Shown here piece by piece: positions 9,977-18,929 of a stretch of DNA of 64,000 nucleotides; the stretch's first letter is position 1, and every line of letters starts with the position of its first letter. The stretch comes from Pelomonas sp. V22 (GTDB lineage Bacteria > Pseudomonadota > Gammaproteobacteria > Burkholderiales > Burkholderiaceae_C), in contig NZ_JAGIXS010000007.1 in NCBI RefSeq assembly GCF_030014915.1, positions 62,001 through 126,000 of the forward strand. Direction: 5' to 3'. Both the position numbers and the translations under genes were made by a program. Under the pieces are notes generated by a model. That model made no database searches. It worked only from the letters and a program-made list of their open reading frames with translations, and was not told the DNA's origin.

Positions 9977-10962
9977 TGTCCGCCGCCGCCTTCACCCATA
10001 CCACCGTGCTGCTCGACGAGACCGTCGAGGCGGTGCTGACCGATCCCGCCGGCCTCTATGTCGACGGCACCTTCGGCCGTGGCGGGCATTCGCGCCTGCT
10101 GCTGTCCAAGCTGGCGGCGGAGGGGCGCTTGATCGCCATCGACCGCGACCCGGAAGCCGTCGCGGCAGCGACCACCGGCGAAACGCGGGTCACGGACCCG
10201 CGTTTTTCCATCTGCCACGCCCCCTTTGCCGAGATGCGCGAGCAGCTCGCCGCGCTGGGCGTCGAGCAGGTCCAGGGCGTGATGCTGGACCTCGGCGTCT
10301 CCAGCCCGCAGATCGACAACCCCGAGCGCGGGTTCAGCTTCCGCTTCAGCGGCCCGCTGGACATGCGCATGGACACGACCCGGGGCGAAAGCGCCGCGGA
10401 CTTCCTGGCCCGCGCTGACGAGCGCCAGATTGCGGAGGTGATAAAGAACTATGGGGAAGAACGGTTTGCTGTTCAGATTGCAAAGGCGCTTGTTGCTCGC
10501 CGCGTCGCGGGGCAGCCCGTACGAAGCACCGATGAGCTTTCCAAAGTCGTGGCTGGCGCGGTCAAGACCCGCGAGCCGGGCCAGGACCCTGCAACGCGCA
10601 CATTTCAAGCTCTTCGGATTCAAGTCAACGGTGAGCTCGAGGAACTCGAGCAGGGGCTGAAGGCCGCCCTGGCGCTGCTGGCACCGGGCGGTCGCCTGGC
10701 GGTGATCAGCTTCCACTCGCTGGAAGACCGCATCGTCAAGAACTTCATTGCCGAGCACAGCAAGGAAGTGTTCGACCGCCGCGCGCCGTTTGCTGCGCCC
10801 AAGCCGCTGGCCTTGAGAGCGCTGGAGCGCATCAAGCCCAGCAACGCGGAGATCAAGGCCAACGGGCGCTCGCGCTCCGCCGTGCTGCGCGTGGCCGAGC
10901 GCACCGATGCGCCGCTGCCGGCCGAACCGCAGGGCCGCTATGGCAAGGGAGCCAAGCGATGA
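9976..10962 (+). CDS. rsmH: 16S rRNA (cytosine(1402)-N(4))-methyltransferase RsmH
   Basis: 328 residues, normal family length. It uses S-adenosylmethionine to N4-methylate C1402 in the 16S rRNA decoding centre. The SAM-binding loop is [11 protein letters not shown] (29-39); further signatures are [11 protein letters not shown] and the C-terminal [13 protein letters not shown] stretch of the middle (about 10440-10630) is noticeably less GC-rich than the rest of the gene. The gene is translationally coupled to mraZ (1-base overlap) and ftsL (4-base overlap). Confidence 0.97.
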   Translation: MSAAAFTHTTVLLDETVEAVLTDPAGLYVDGTFGRGGHSRLLLSKLAAEGRLIAIDRDPEAVAAATTGETRVTDPRFSICHAPFAEMREQLAALGVEQVQGVMLDLGVSSPQIDNPERGFSFRFSGPLDMRMDTTRGESAADFLARADERQIAEVIKNYGEERFAVQIAKALVARRVAGQPVRSTDELSKVVAGAVKTREPGQDPATRTFQALRIQVNGELEELEQGLKAALALLAPGGRLAVISFHSLEDRIVKNFIAEHSKEVFDRRAPFAAPKPLALRALERIKPSNAEIKANGRSRSAVLRVAERTDAPLPAEPQGRYGKGAKR

Positions 10963-11252
10963 GCCGGCTCAACTTCGTGCTGCTGCTGGCCGTGCTGGCC
11001 TCGGGCATTCTGATGGTGCGCAGTGCCTATGAGGCGCGCCGGCTGTTCACCGAGATCGACCGTGCCCAGGCCGAGGCGCGCCGGCTGGACGCCGACCTGC
11101 AGCGACTGCAGGCCGAGCGCCAAGCCCAGGCCACCAATCTGCGTGTGGAGAAGGTCGCACGCGAGCGCCTGAACATGCGCGCGATCACGCCGGCCATCAG
11201 CCAGCAGGCTTCGCTGCACATGGACGGCAGCGCCAGCGGGGTGGCCCGATGA
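10959..11252 (+). CDS. ftsL: Cell division protein FtsL
   Basis: 97 residues. A very short cytoplasmic N-terminus is followed by one TM helix (about 5-22) and a periplasmic leucine-zipper-like coiled coil (about 30-72). This is the bitopic topology of FtsL, which joins FtsQ and FtsB in the divisome and activates FtsWI. Identification rests on position between rsmH and ftsI, size and topology because the family is poorly conserved. ATGA overlaps link it to both neighbours. Confidence 0.9.
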   Translation: MSRLNFVLLLAVLASGILMVRSAYEARRLFTEIDRAQAEARRLDADLQRLQAERQAQATNLRVEKVARERLNMRAITPAISQQASLHMDGSASGVAR

Positions 11253-13042
11253 TCGGCCGCAAAAAGGGCAAGGAAGGTGGCACGCGCGCCGTCAATACGC
11301 GCAGCGTGAGCTACAGCTCCAGCCCGCTGCTCGCGTCGAAGACACCGCCCTGGCGCTCGCGCTTCCTGGTAGCGCTGGTGGGCCTGTCCTTCACCGGCCT
11401 GCTGGGCCGCGCGCTCTATGTGCAGGTCATCGGTACCGAGTTTTTCCAGAAGCAGGGCGAGGCCCGCTATGCCCACACGCTGGAGCTGCCCGCCAGCCGT
11501 GGCCGCATCAACGACCGCAGCGGCCAGGTGCTGGCCGCCAGCGTGGCCGTGCCTTCGTTCTGGGCGATCCCCAAGGACGTCGATACCGACCCGGCCAAGC
11601 GCCGCGCGCTGGCCAAGATCCTCGGCATCAGCCGCGATGAGCTGGAGCGCAAGCTCGATCCGAACAGCCGCTTCGTCTGGCTGCGCCGCCAGGCCGACGA
11701 CGACACGGCTGCGCAGATCAAGACCCTGGCCCTGAAGGGCGTGTTCCAGGACCGCGAGTACAAGCGCAAATACCCCGAAGGCGAAGCTGCGGCCCATGTG
11801 GTGGGCTTCACCAACATCGAGGAGCGAGGCCAGGAAGGCATCGAGCTCGCGTTCCAGAAGGAACTGCAGGGCCGTGACGGCTCGCGCGCCGTGGTGCGTG
11901 ACCGCCTGGGCCGCGTGGTCGAGGACATCGGCGACCGCGTGCCGGCCGTCAACGGCCGCGACATCGACCTCAGCATCGATTCCAAGATCCAGTTCTTCGC
12001 CTACCAGCGCGTGCGCGATGCGGTGGCCGAGCACAAGGCCAAGGCCGGCTCGGTGGTGGTGCTGGACGCCCAGACCGGCGAGGTGCTGGCCCTGGCCAAC
12101 TACCCCAGCTTCAACCCGGGCGACCGCCAGAACCTCAGCGGCGCCCAGCTGCGCAACCGCGCGCTGACCGACGTGTTCGAGCCCGGCTCGACCATGAAGC
12201 CCTTCATCGCCAGCCTGGCGATGGAAACCGGCCGCGTGAAGCCCGAGACCATCATCAACACCTCGCCGCGCAGCCTCGTGATTGCCGGCTGGTCGCCAAC
12301 CGATGCCCACCCGCATGGCGACCTCAGCGTGGCCGAGGTGATCCAGAAGTCCAGCAACATCGGCGCGGCCAAGCTGGCCATGCAGATGCAGCCGCGCGAG
12401 ATGCACGAGATGTTCACGGCCATCGGCCTCGGACAGCGCCTGCAGATTAACTTCCCCGGCGCCATCACCGGCAAGCTGCGGCCCTACAAGAGCTGGAGGC
12501 CGATCGAGCAGGCGACGATGAGCTACGGCTACGGCCTCTCCGCCTCGCTCTTGCAACTGGCCCGCGCCTACACCGTGTTCGCACGTGATGGCGAGGTCAT
12601 CCCCATCACCATGACGCGCTCGCAAAGCGGCGAGCCTGTGCATGGCATCCGCGTGTTCTCGCCCAAGGTGGCGCACGACATGCGCGGCATGCTGCAAATG
12701 GCAGCCGGCCCTGGCGGGACGGCCCCGATGGCGATGGCGCCCGGCTACAGCGTGGGCGGCAAGTCCGGCACCGCGCACAAGCAGGAAGGCAAGGCCTACG
12801 CCGGCAACAAATACCGCAGCTGGTTCGTGGGCCTGGCGCCGATCAGCAATCCGCGCATCATCGTCGCGGTGATGGTGGACGAGCCGAGCAACGGCGTCTA
12901 CTTCGGCGGCGCTGTGGCCGGCCCGGTGTTCAGCCAAGTCGTCTCGCAAAGCCTGCGCCTGATGAATGTGCCGCCCGACCTCGAGGTCAAGCCGCAGATC
13001 GTCGCCGCGCAGAAGATGCAGGCCGTGGAGGAGAGCTTCTGA
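11249..13042 (+). CDS. ftsI: Peptidoglycan D,D-transpeptidase FtsI (PBP3), first tandem copy
   Basis: 597 residues. Class B penicillin-binding protein that cross-links septal peptidoglycan with FtsW. Order: cytoplasmic tail (1-35), TM anchor (about 38-56), the PASRGRINDRSG start of the periplasmic pedestal domain, then the transpeptidase domain. All three active-site motifs are intact: STMK (Ser314, Lys317), SSN (368-370) and KSGT (505-508). It is immediately followed by a second complete ftsI-like gene. ATGA overlap with ftsL and TGATG overlap with the next gene indicate one mRNA. Confidence 0.96.
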   Translation: MIGRKKGKEGGTRAVNTRSVSYSSSPLLASKTPPWRSRFLVALVGLSFTGLLGRALYVQVIGTEFFQKQGEARYAHTLELPASRGRINDRSGQVLAASVAVPSFWAIPKDVDTDPAKRRALAKILGISRDELERKLDPNSRFVWLRRQADDDTAAQIKTLALKGVFQDREYKRKYPEGEAAAHVVGFTNIEERGQEGIELAFQKELQGRDGSRAVVRDRLGRVVEDIGDRVPAVNGRDIDLSIDSKIQFFAYQRVRDAVAEHKAKAGSVVVLDAQTGEVLALANYPSFNPGDRQNLSGAQLRNRALTDVFEPGSTMKPFIASLAMETGRVKPETIINTSPRSLVIAGWSPTDAHPHGDLSVAEVIQKSSNIGAAKLAMQMQPREMHEMFTAIGLGQRLQINFPGAITGKLRPYKSWRPIEQATMSYGYGLSASLLQLARAYTVFARDGEVIPITMTRSQSGEPVHGIRVFSPKVAHDMRGMLQMAAGPGGTAPMAMAPGYSVGGKSGTAHKQEGKAYAGNKYRSWFVGLAPISNPRIIVAVMVDEPSNGVYFGGAVAGPVFSQVVSQSLRLMNVPPDLEVKPQIVAAQKMQAVEESF

Positions 13043-14811
13043 TGCTGAAACGGTTGCGCCGCCGTCACTCCGTCCACCATTCGCAGAGCCCGCTGCTGGC
13101 TGAGCCGGCGCCGCTGTGGCGTTCGCGCCTGCTGGTCGTCGTGGCCGGCACGGCCTTCGCCGGCCTGCTCGGTCGTGCGCTTTATGTGCAGGGCATTGGC
13201 ACGGAGTTCTTCCAGCAGCAGGGCGCCGCCCGCTACAGCCACAAGCTCGAGCTGCCCGCCAGCCGTGGCCGCATCAGCGACCGCAGCGGCCAGCTGCTCG
13301 CCACCAGCGTGGCCGTGCCTTCGTTCTGGGCCATCCCGGCCGATGTGGATGCCGACCCGGCCAAGCGCGCCGAGCTGGCCCGCATCCTTGGCCTCACGCC
13401 CGCCGAACTGGCCGAGAAGCTGCTGCCCGGCGCCCGCTTCGCCTGGCTGCGTCGTCAGGGCGACGACGCCATGGCCGCGCAGATCAAGGCGCTGGGCATC
13501 AAGGGCGTGTTCCAGGACCGCGAGTACCAGCGCCGCTATCCGGAAGGCGAGGCCGCCGCCCATGTGGTCGGCTTCACCAACCTCGAAGAGCATGGTCAGG
13601 AAGGCATGGAGCTGGCCCTGCAAGCCAAGCTGCAGGGCCGCGACGGCTCGCGCGCCGTGGTGCGCGACCGCCTGGGTCATGTGGTCGAGGACATCGGCGA
13701 GCGCGTGCCGCCCAAGGACGGGCAAGACGTGACCCTGTCCATCGATTCGCGCATCCAGTACCAGGCCTATGAGCGCGTGCGCGAAGCCGTGGCCGCCCAC
13801 CAGGCCAAGGCCGGCAGCGCTGTGGTGCTGGACGCCCTGACCGGCGAGGTGCTGGCCCTGGCCAACTACCCGAGCTTCAACCCGGCCGACCGCAGGCACC
13901 TCAGCGGCGAGCAACTGCGCAACCGCGCGCTGACCGACCAGTTCGAGCCCGGCTCGACGATGAAGCCCTTCACCGTGGCGCTGGCGCTGGAAGCCGGCCG
14001 CGTGACGCCACAGACCACCTTCGACGTGGGCGGCGGCAAGTGGAACTTCTTCGGCTCCGTGATCACCGACGCCCACCCGGCCGGCCTCTTGAACGTGGCC
14101 GAGGTGATCCAGAAGTCCAGCAACATCGGCGCCGCCAAGATGGGCCTGCAGGCCCAGCCGCGTGAGCTGTACGGCATGTTCTCGGCCATCGGTCTCGGCC
14201 AGCGCCCGCAGCTGCCGTTCCCCGGCGCGGCCATCGGCACGCTGCGCCCCTATGCAAAGTGGCGGCCCATCGAGCAGGCCACGATGAGCTATGGCTACGG
14301 CCTCTCGGCCTCGCTCTTGCAACTGGCCCATGCCTACACCGTGTTCGCCCGCGACGGCGAGCTGATCCCTCTGAGCCTGGACAAGCAGCCCGAGGGCAAG
14401 GCCGTGCACGGCCCGCGCGTGTTCTCGGCCAAGACGGCCCAGACCATGCGCACGATGCTGCAGACCGTCACCGAAGCCGGTGGCACCTCGCCCCAGGCCC
14501 AGGTGGCCGGCTACAGCGTGGGCGGCAAGTCGGGCACGGCCTACAAGCAGGTGGGCAAGGGCTATGACAAGACCAAGTACCGAGCCTGGTTCGTCGGCGT
14601 CGCGCCCATCAGCAAGCCGCGCATCGTGGTTGCCGTGATGGTGGATGAGCCGACCCGGGGCGCGCACGACGGCGGCAAGGTCGCCGGCCCGGTGTTCAGC
14701 GAGCTGACCGGCCGCAGCCTGCGCCTGCTGAAGGTGCAGCCCGACCTGGCGGTGAAGCCCCAAATCGTGGCCGGCCTGACGCCCGCCGCAGATCGAAAAG
14801 AGCAACTCTGA
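13042..14811 (+). CDS. FtsI-like D,D-transpeptidase, second tandem copy
   Basis: 589 residues, colinear with the preceding FtsI along the whole length. Long identical runs include VIQKSSNIGAAK, QATMSYGYGLSASLLQLA and RALTDxFEPGSTMKPF. The active-site motifs are intact: Ser305/Lys308 (STMK), SSN (359-361) and KSGT (496-499). The copies differ most in the cytoplasmic tail, in the segment before SSN (here VGGGKWNFFGS, versus NTSPRSLVIAGWS in copy one) and at the C-terminus. The gene is therefore probably an active class B PBP. Whether it is redundant, septal or specialised cannot be read from sequence. 1-base overlaps connect it to both neighbours. Confidence 0.93.
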   Translation: MLKRLRRRHSVHHSQSPLLAEPAPLWRSRLLVVVAGTAFAGLLGRALYVQGIGTEFFQQQGAARYSHKLELPASRGRISDRSGQLLATSVAVPSFWAIPADVDADPAKRAELARILGLTPAELAEKLLPGARFAWLRRQGDDAMAAQIKALGIKGVFQDREYQRRYPEGEAAAHVVGFTNLEEHGQEGMELALQAKLQGRDGSRAVVRDRLGHVVEDIGERVPPKDGQDVTLSIDSRIQYQAYERVREAVAAHQAKAGSAVVLDALTGEVLALANYPSFNPADRRHLSGEQLRNRALTDQFEPGSTMKPFTVALALEAGRVTPQTTFDVGGGKWNFFGSVITDAHPAGLLNVAEVIQKSSNIGAAKMGLQAQPRELYGMFSAIGLGQRPQLPFPGAAIGTLRPYAKWRPIEQATMSYGYGLSASLLQLAHAYTVFARDGELIPLSLDKQPEGKAVHGPRVFSAKTAQTMRTMLQTVTEAGGTSPQAQVAGYSVGGKSGTAYKQVGKGYDKTKYRAWFVGVAPISKPRIVVAVMVDEPTRGAHDGGKVAGPVFSELTGRSLRLLKVQPDLAVKPQIVAGLTPAADRKEQL

Positions 14812-16295
14812 TGCTGACCCGACTCAAATCCCCGGACGCTGCGGCCCGATGGCTGCAGGAATGGACCACCGGCGCGCTGCAGACCGACAGCCGCCAGGTC
14901 CGTCCCGGCGATGCTTTCATCGCCTGGCCCGGCTATGCGCGCGATGGCCGCGAGTACGTGGCGGCTGCGCTGGCCGCTGGTGCCGCTACCTGCCTGGTCG
15001 AGGCCGAGGGCGTGGACAGCTACAACTTCGTCGATGCTCGCGTGGCCTCGCTGCCCGAGCTCAAGTCCAAGACCGGCTTGATCGCTTCGGCCTACTACGG
15101 CGCACCGAGCCAGGCGCTGTCCGTCGTGGCCGCCACCGGCACGAACGGCAAGACATCCACCGCGTGGTGGGTGGCGCAATCGCTGTCGCTCTTGGGCCAG
15201 CGCTGCGGCGTCGTCGGCACGCTGGGTGTCGGCGAGCCTCCGCTGGCAGGCAAGCCTGCTGCCATCGACTACACCGGCCTGACAACACCTGACCCCGTGC
15301 TCTTGCAGCAGGCCTTCCGCCGCATGGCCGACCAGGGTTTTGAGGCCTGCGCCATCGAGGCCTCGTCCATAGGCATCAAGGAACACCGCCTGGCCGGCAC
15401 GCAAGTGAAGGTCGCGCTGTTCACCAACTTCACGCAGGACCACCTGGACTACCACGGCAGCATGGAAGCCTACTGGGCGGCCAAGCGCGAGCTGTTCGAC
15501 TGGCCGGGCCTGCAGGCGGCCGTGCTGAACATCGACGACCCCAAGGGCGCCGAGCTGGCTGCGGAACTGTCCGGCAAGCTCGACGTCTGGACCTATGCCT
15601 TGAATGGTGAAGCCCGCCTCTCGGCGCATGACATGCACTACGGCGCTGGCGGCATCGCGTTCACCTTGCGTGAAGCTGCTGAATCGCTGCAAGTGCAAAC
15701 CGGCCTGATCGGCGAATACAACATCGCCAACCTGCTGGGCGTGATCGGCGCGCTGCGCGCCTTGGGCCACTCGCTGACCGACGCAGCGCACGCAGCCGCC
15801 CAAGTCACGCCGGTGCCCGGCCGCATGCAACGCGTGGGCAACGGCCGCGAGCTGCCGGAGCTGGTGGTCGACTATGCCCACACGCCCGATGCGCTGGACA
15901 AAGCCTTGCAGGCGCTGCGCCCGCTGGCAGCGGCGCGCGGCGGCCAGCTCGTTTGCGTGTTCGGCTGCGGCGGCGACCGTGATCGCAGCAAGCGGCCGCT
16001 GATGGGCGCCATTGCCGACCGCCTTGCAGACCGCGTGATCGCCACCAGCGACAACCCGCGCACCGAGTCGCCCGAAGCCATCCTGGCCGACATCGCCGCC
16101 GGCGCACCGGGGGCCTTGCAGGTCGTCGATCGCCAGCAAGCCATTGCGCAGGCCGTGCTCGAAGCCGGCCGCCGCGACGTGGTGCTGGTGGCCGGCAAGG
16201 GCCACGAGGACTACCAGGAAATCAGGGGCGAGCGCCGCCCGTTCTCGGACGTCGAACAGGGCCGCGCCGCCCTGATCCGGAGGGCTGGCCTGTGA
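14811..16295 (+). CDS. murE: UDP-MurNAc-L-alanyl-D-glutamate--2,6-diaminopimelate ligase MurE
   Basis: 494 residues. It adds meso-diaminopimelate to UDP-MurNAc-L-Ala-D-Glu in the cytoplasm, using ATP. The Mur-ligase P-loop TGTNGKT is at 109-115, and the DAP-specificity motif DNPR is at 414-417, so lysine is not the expected third residue. It overlaps the second ftsI gene by 1 base and murF by 4 (GTGA). Confidence 0.97.
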   Translation: MLTRLKSPDAAARWLQEWTTGALQTDSRQVRPGDAFIAWPGYARDGREYVAAALAAGAATCLVEAEGVDSYNFVDARVASLPELKSKTGLIASAYYGAPSQALSVVAATGTNGKTSTAWWVAQSLSLLGQRCGVVGTLGVGEPPLAGKPAAIDYTGLTTPDPVLLQQAFRRMADQGFEACAIEASSIGIKEHRLAGTQVKVALFTNFTQDHLDYHGSMEAYWAAKRELFDWPGLQAAVLNIDDPKGAELAAELSGKLDVWTYALNGEARLSAHDMHYGAGGIAFTLREAAESLQVQTGLIGEYNIANLLGVIGALRALGHSLTDAAHAAAQVTPVPGRMQRVGNGRELPELVVDYAHTPDALDKALQALRPLAAARGGQLVCVFGCGGDRDRSKRPLMGAIADRLADRVIATSDNPRTESPEAILADIAAGAPGALQVVDRQQAIAQAVLEAGRRDVVLVAGKGHEDYQEIRGERRPFSDVEQGRAALIRRAGL

Positions 16296-17734
16296 ACACG
16301 ACGAGCCTCAACACCACGCCGCTGATGACGCTGGCCCAGGCCCACCACCTGCTGCTGACGAGCATCCCGACGGCCCGCCTCGTTGGCGACGACCAGACCG
16401 AAATCGAGCGCGTGCACAGCGACACCCGCACGCTGCAGCAGGGCGACCTGTTCGTCGCGCTGCGCGGTGATCGCTTCGATGCGAACGACTTCCTCGCCGA
16501 GGCCAAGGCCAGTGGTGCCGTAGCGGCCCTGGCCGAGCGCGGCCTCGAAGCGGCCGGCCTCGCCGGCATCGAGGTGCCCGATGCCAAGGCCGCGCTCGGC
16601 GCGCTCGCCACGGCCTGGCGCCGCCACTGCCACCTGCCGGTGATCGCCGTCACGGGCAGCAATGGCAAGACCACGGTCACGCAGATGATTGCCAGCATCC
16701 TGCGCGCCTGGCTGGGCAACGCCTCGCTGGCCACCGAGGGCAACTACAACAACGACATCGGCGTGCCGCTGACGCTCTTGCGCCTGCGCCAGGACGATGC
16801 CCACTGGCATCGCGCCGCCGTGGTCGAGCTGGGCATGAACCACCCGGGCGAGATCGCACCGCTGGCAGCCATGGCCCAGCCCACCGTGGCCCTGGTCAAC
16901 AACGCGCAGCGCGAGCACCAGGAATTCCTGCAGACTGTGGAAGCCGCAGCGCGCGAGAACGGCGCCGTGATCGAGGCGCTGGGCGCAGCGGGTGTGGCCG
17001 TGTTCCCGGCCGAAGACGCCTGCGCGCCGATTTGGCACCAGATGGCGGGCCATCGCGGCGAGCTGAGCTTCGCCTTGCAAGGCCAGGCCGATGTGACTGG
17101 CCGCGCGCGCTGGATTGGCGCAGGCGAAGAGGGTGAGTCCACGGGTCACTGGGCCCTGGAGCTGCACACGCCGGCCGGTGATGCGCCAGTCAGCCTGGCC
17201 GTCGCGGGCCAGCACAACGTTCGCAATGCACTCGCTGCCGCGACCTGCGCGCTGGCTGCGGGCGCGCCGCTGGCCGCCATCGTGCGGGGGCTGGAGAACT
17301 TCCGCCCCGTGAAGGGCCGCTCGCAGCTGGGCAGCGTGATGCTGGCCGGCCGCCGCGTGACCCTGATCGACGACAGCTACAACGCCAACCCCGACAGCGT
17401 GCGCGCCGCCATCGACGTGCTGGCCGAGCTGCCGGGCGCGGCCTGGCTGGTCCTCGGCGACATGGGCGAAGTTGGCACGCAAGGCCCCGAGTTCCACCGC
17501 GAGGTGGGCGCCTACGCGGCGGAGCGCGGTGTGTCCCACCTCTGGACCGCTGGCCCGGCCGCCAAGGATGCGGCCGCCGCCTACGGCGCGAACGCCCGGG
17601 CTTTTGAAACGGTGAGCGAGCTGCTGGCTGCGCTCGCCCAAGCGCCGCGAGTCTCGACCGTGCTGGTCAAGGGCTCGCGGTTCATGCGCATGGAACAAGT
17701 GATTGCGGCGCTGTCGGCCGCTGAAGGGAAGTAA
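16292..17734 (+). CDS. murF: UDP-MurNAc-tripeptide--D-alanyl-D-alanine ligase MurF
   Basis: 480 residues from a GTG start with GGAGG 8 bases upstream. It adds the D-Ala-D-Ala dipeptide made by Ddl. The ATP loop TGSNGKTT is at 121-128, and the C-terminal domain has DDSYNANPDS and LGDMGEVG, both typical of MurF. The gene sits between murE and mraY; 6 bases separate its stop from the mraY start. Confidence 0.97.
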   Translation: MNTTSLNTTPLMTLAQAHHLLLTSIPTARLVGDDQTEIERVHSDTRTLQQGDLFVALRGDRFDANDFLAEAKASGAVAALAERGLEAAGLAGIEVPDAKAALGALATAWRRHCHLPVIAVTGSNGKTTVTQMIASILRAWLGNASLATEGNYNNDIGVPLTLLRLRQDDAHWHRAAVVELGMNHPGEIAPLAAMAQPTVALVNNAQREHQEFLQTVEAAARENGAVIEALGAAGVAVFPAEDACAPIWHQMAGHRGELSFALQGQADVTGRARWIGAGEEGESTGHWALELHTPAGDAPVSLAVAGQHNVRNALAAATCALAAGAPLAAIVRGLENFRPVKGRSQLGSVMLAGRRVTLIDDSYNANPDSVRAAIDVLAELPGAAWLVLGDMGEVGTQGPEFHREVGAYAAERGVSHLWTAGPAAKDAAAAYGANARAFETVSELLAALAQAPRVSTVLVKGSRFMRMEQVIAALSAAEGK

Positions 17735-17740
17735 GAAGCC

Positions 17741-18919
17741 ATGCTGCTGAGCCTGTCGCAATGGTTGTTGAGCCTCTACCCCGAGTGGGGATTTCTGCGC
17801 CTGTTCAACTACATCACCTTCCGCGCGGTGATGGCGGCCATGACGGCGCTCTTGATCGGCCTGGCCTTCGGCCCCTGGGTTATCAGGCGCCTGACCGAGA
17901 TGAAGATCGGCCAGCCGATCCGCGAGTACGGCGTGCAGCAGCACCTGGCCAAGAGCGGCACGCCCACCATGGGCGGTGTGCTGATCCTGATCGGCATCGG
18001 TGTTTCGACCTTGCTGTGGTTCGACTGGAGCAACCGCTTCGTCTGGGTCGTGATGACCGTGACCCTGGGCTTTGGCGCCATCGGCTGGGTCGATGACTGG
18101 CGCAAGGTCGTCGACAAGAACCCCGAGGGCATGAGCAGCCGCGAGAAGTTTTTCTGGCAGGCGCTGATCGGCATCCTCGCTTCGATCTACCTGGCCTTCA
18201 GCGTGTCCGAGACCTCGGCGCTGCGCGTGTTCGAGCTGTTCTTCCGCTGGGTGCAGAGCGGCTTCTCGACCGAGCTGCCGCCGCGTGCCGACCTGCTCGT
18301 GCCCTTCTTCAAGTCGGTCAGCTATCCGCTCGGCGTGTTCGGCTTCATGGGCCTGTCGTTCTTCGTGATCGTGGGCACCAGCAACGCGGTGAATTTCACC
18401 GACGGCCTGGACGGCCTCGCCATCATGCCGGTGGTGATGGTGGGCTCGGCCCTCGGCGTGTTCGCCTACCTGACCGGCTCCTCGGTGTTCTCCAAGTACC
18501 TCTTGCTGCCCTACATCCCGGGCGCTGGCGAGCTGCTGATCTTCTGCGCCGCCATGGCGGGGGCAGGTCTTGCCTTCCTGTGGTTCAACACCCATCCGGC
18601 CCAGGTCTTCATGGGCGACGTGGGCGCGCTGGCGCTTGGCGGTGGCCTCGGCACGCTGGCGGTGATCACGCGCCAGGAGATCCTGCTCGGCATCATGGGC
18701 GGCATCTTCGTGGCCGAAGTGCTGTCGGTGATGATCCAGGTCAGCTGGTTCAAGTACACCAAGAAGAAGTTCGGCAGCGGCCGGCGCATCTTCAAGATGG
18801 CGCCGCTGCACCATCACTTCGAGAAGTCGGGCTGGAAGGAGACGCAGGTCGTCGTCCGCTTCTGGATCATCACCATGCTGCTGTGCCTGGTCGGTCTGGC
18901 CAGCCTGAAGCTGCGCTGA
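17741..18919 (+). CDS. mraY: Phospho-N-acetylmuramoyl-pentapeptide transferase MraY
   Basis: 392 residues with about ten TM helices. It transfers phospho-MurNAc-pentapeptide to undecaprenyl phosphate to form lipid I at the inner membrane. The conserved NFTDGLDGL is at 218-226; the [10 protein letters not shown] loop and the APLHHHFEK histidine cluster near the C-terminus are present. The length is the usual one for betaproteobacterial MraY, which is longer than the E. coli protein. Confidence 0.97.
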   Translation: MLLSLSQWLLSLYPEWGFLRLFNYITFRAVMAAMTALLIGLAFGPWVIRRLTEMKIGQPIREYGVQQHLAKSGTPTMGGVLILIGIGVSTLLWFDWSNRFVWVVMTVTLGFGAIGWVDDWRKVVDKNPEGMSSREKFFWQALIGILASIYLAFSVSETSALRVFELFFRWVQSGFSTELPPRADLLVPFFKSVSYPLGVFGFMGLSFFVIVGTSNAVNFTDGLDGLAIMPVVMVGSALGVFAYLTGSSVFSKYLLLPYIPGAGELLIFCAAMAGAGLAFLWFNTHPAQVFMGDVGALALGGGLGTLAVITRQEILLGIMGGIFVAEVLSVMIQVSWFKYTKKKFGSGRRIFKMAPLHHHFEKSGWKETQVVVRFWIITMLLCLVGLASLKLR

Positions 18920-18929
18920 AGGGCGAGCG

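Noticed and set aside
11027-14805. Long minus-strand open frames (over 600 codons each) opposite the two ftsI genes
   Set aside because: They mirror the high-GC3 codon pattern of the true genes, have His/Arg/Gly-rich composition, no domains and no ribosome sites.
16211-18817. An 868-codon minus-strand open frame opposite murF and mraY
   Set aside because: Low-complexity His/Gln/Arg composition typical of antisense frames in GC-rich DNA; murF and mraY on the other strand are certain.
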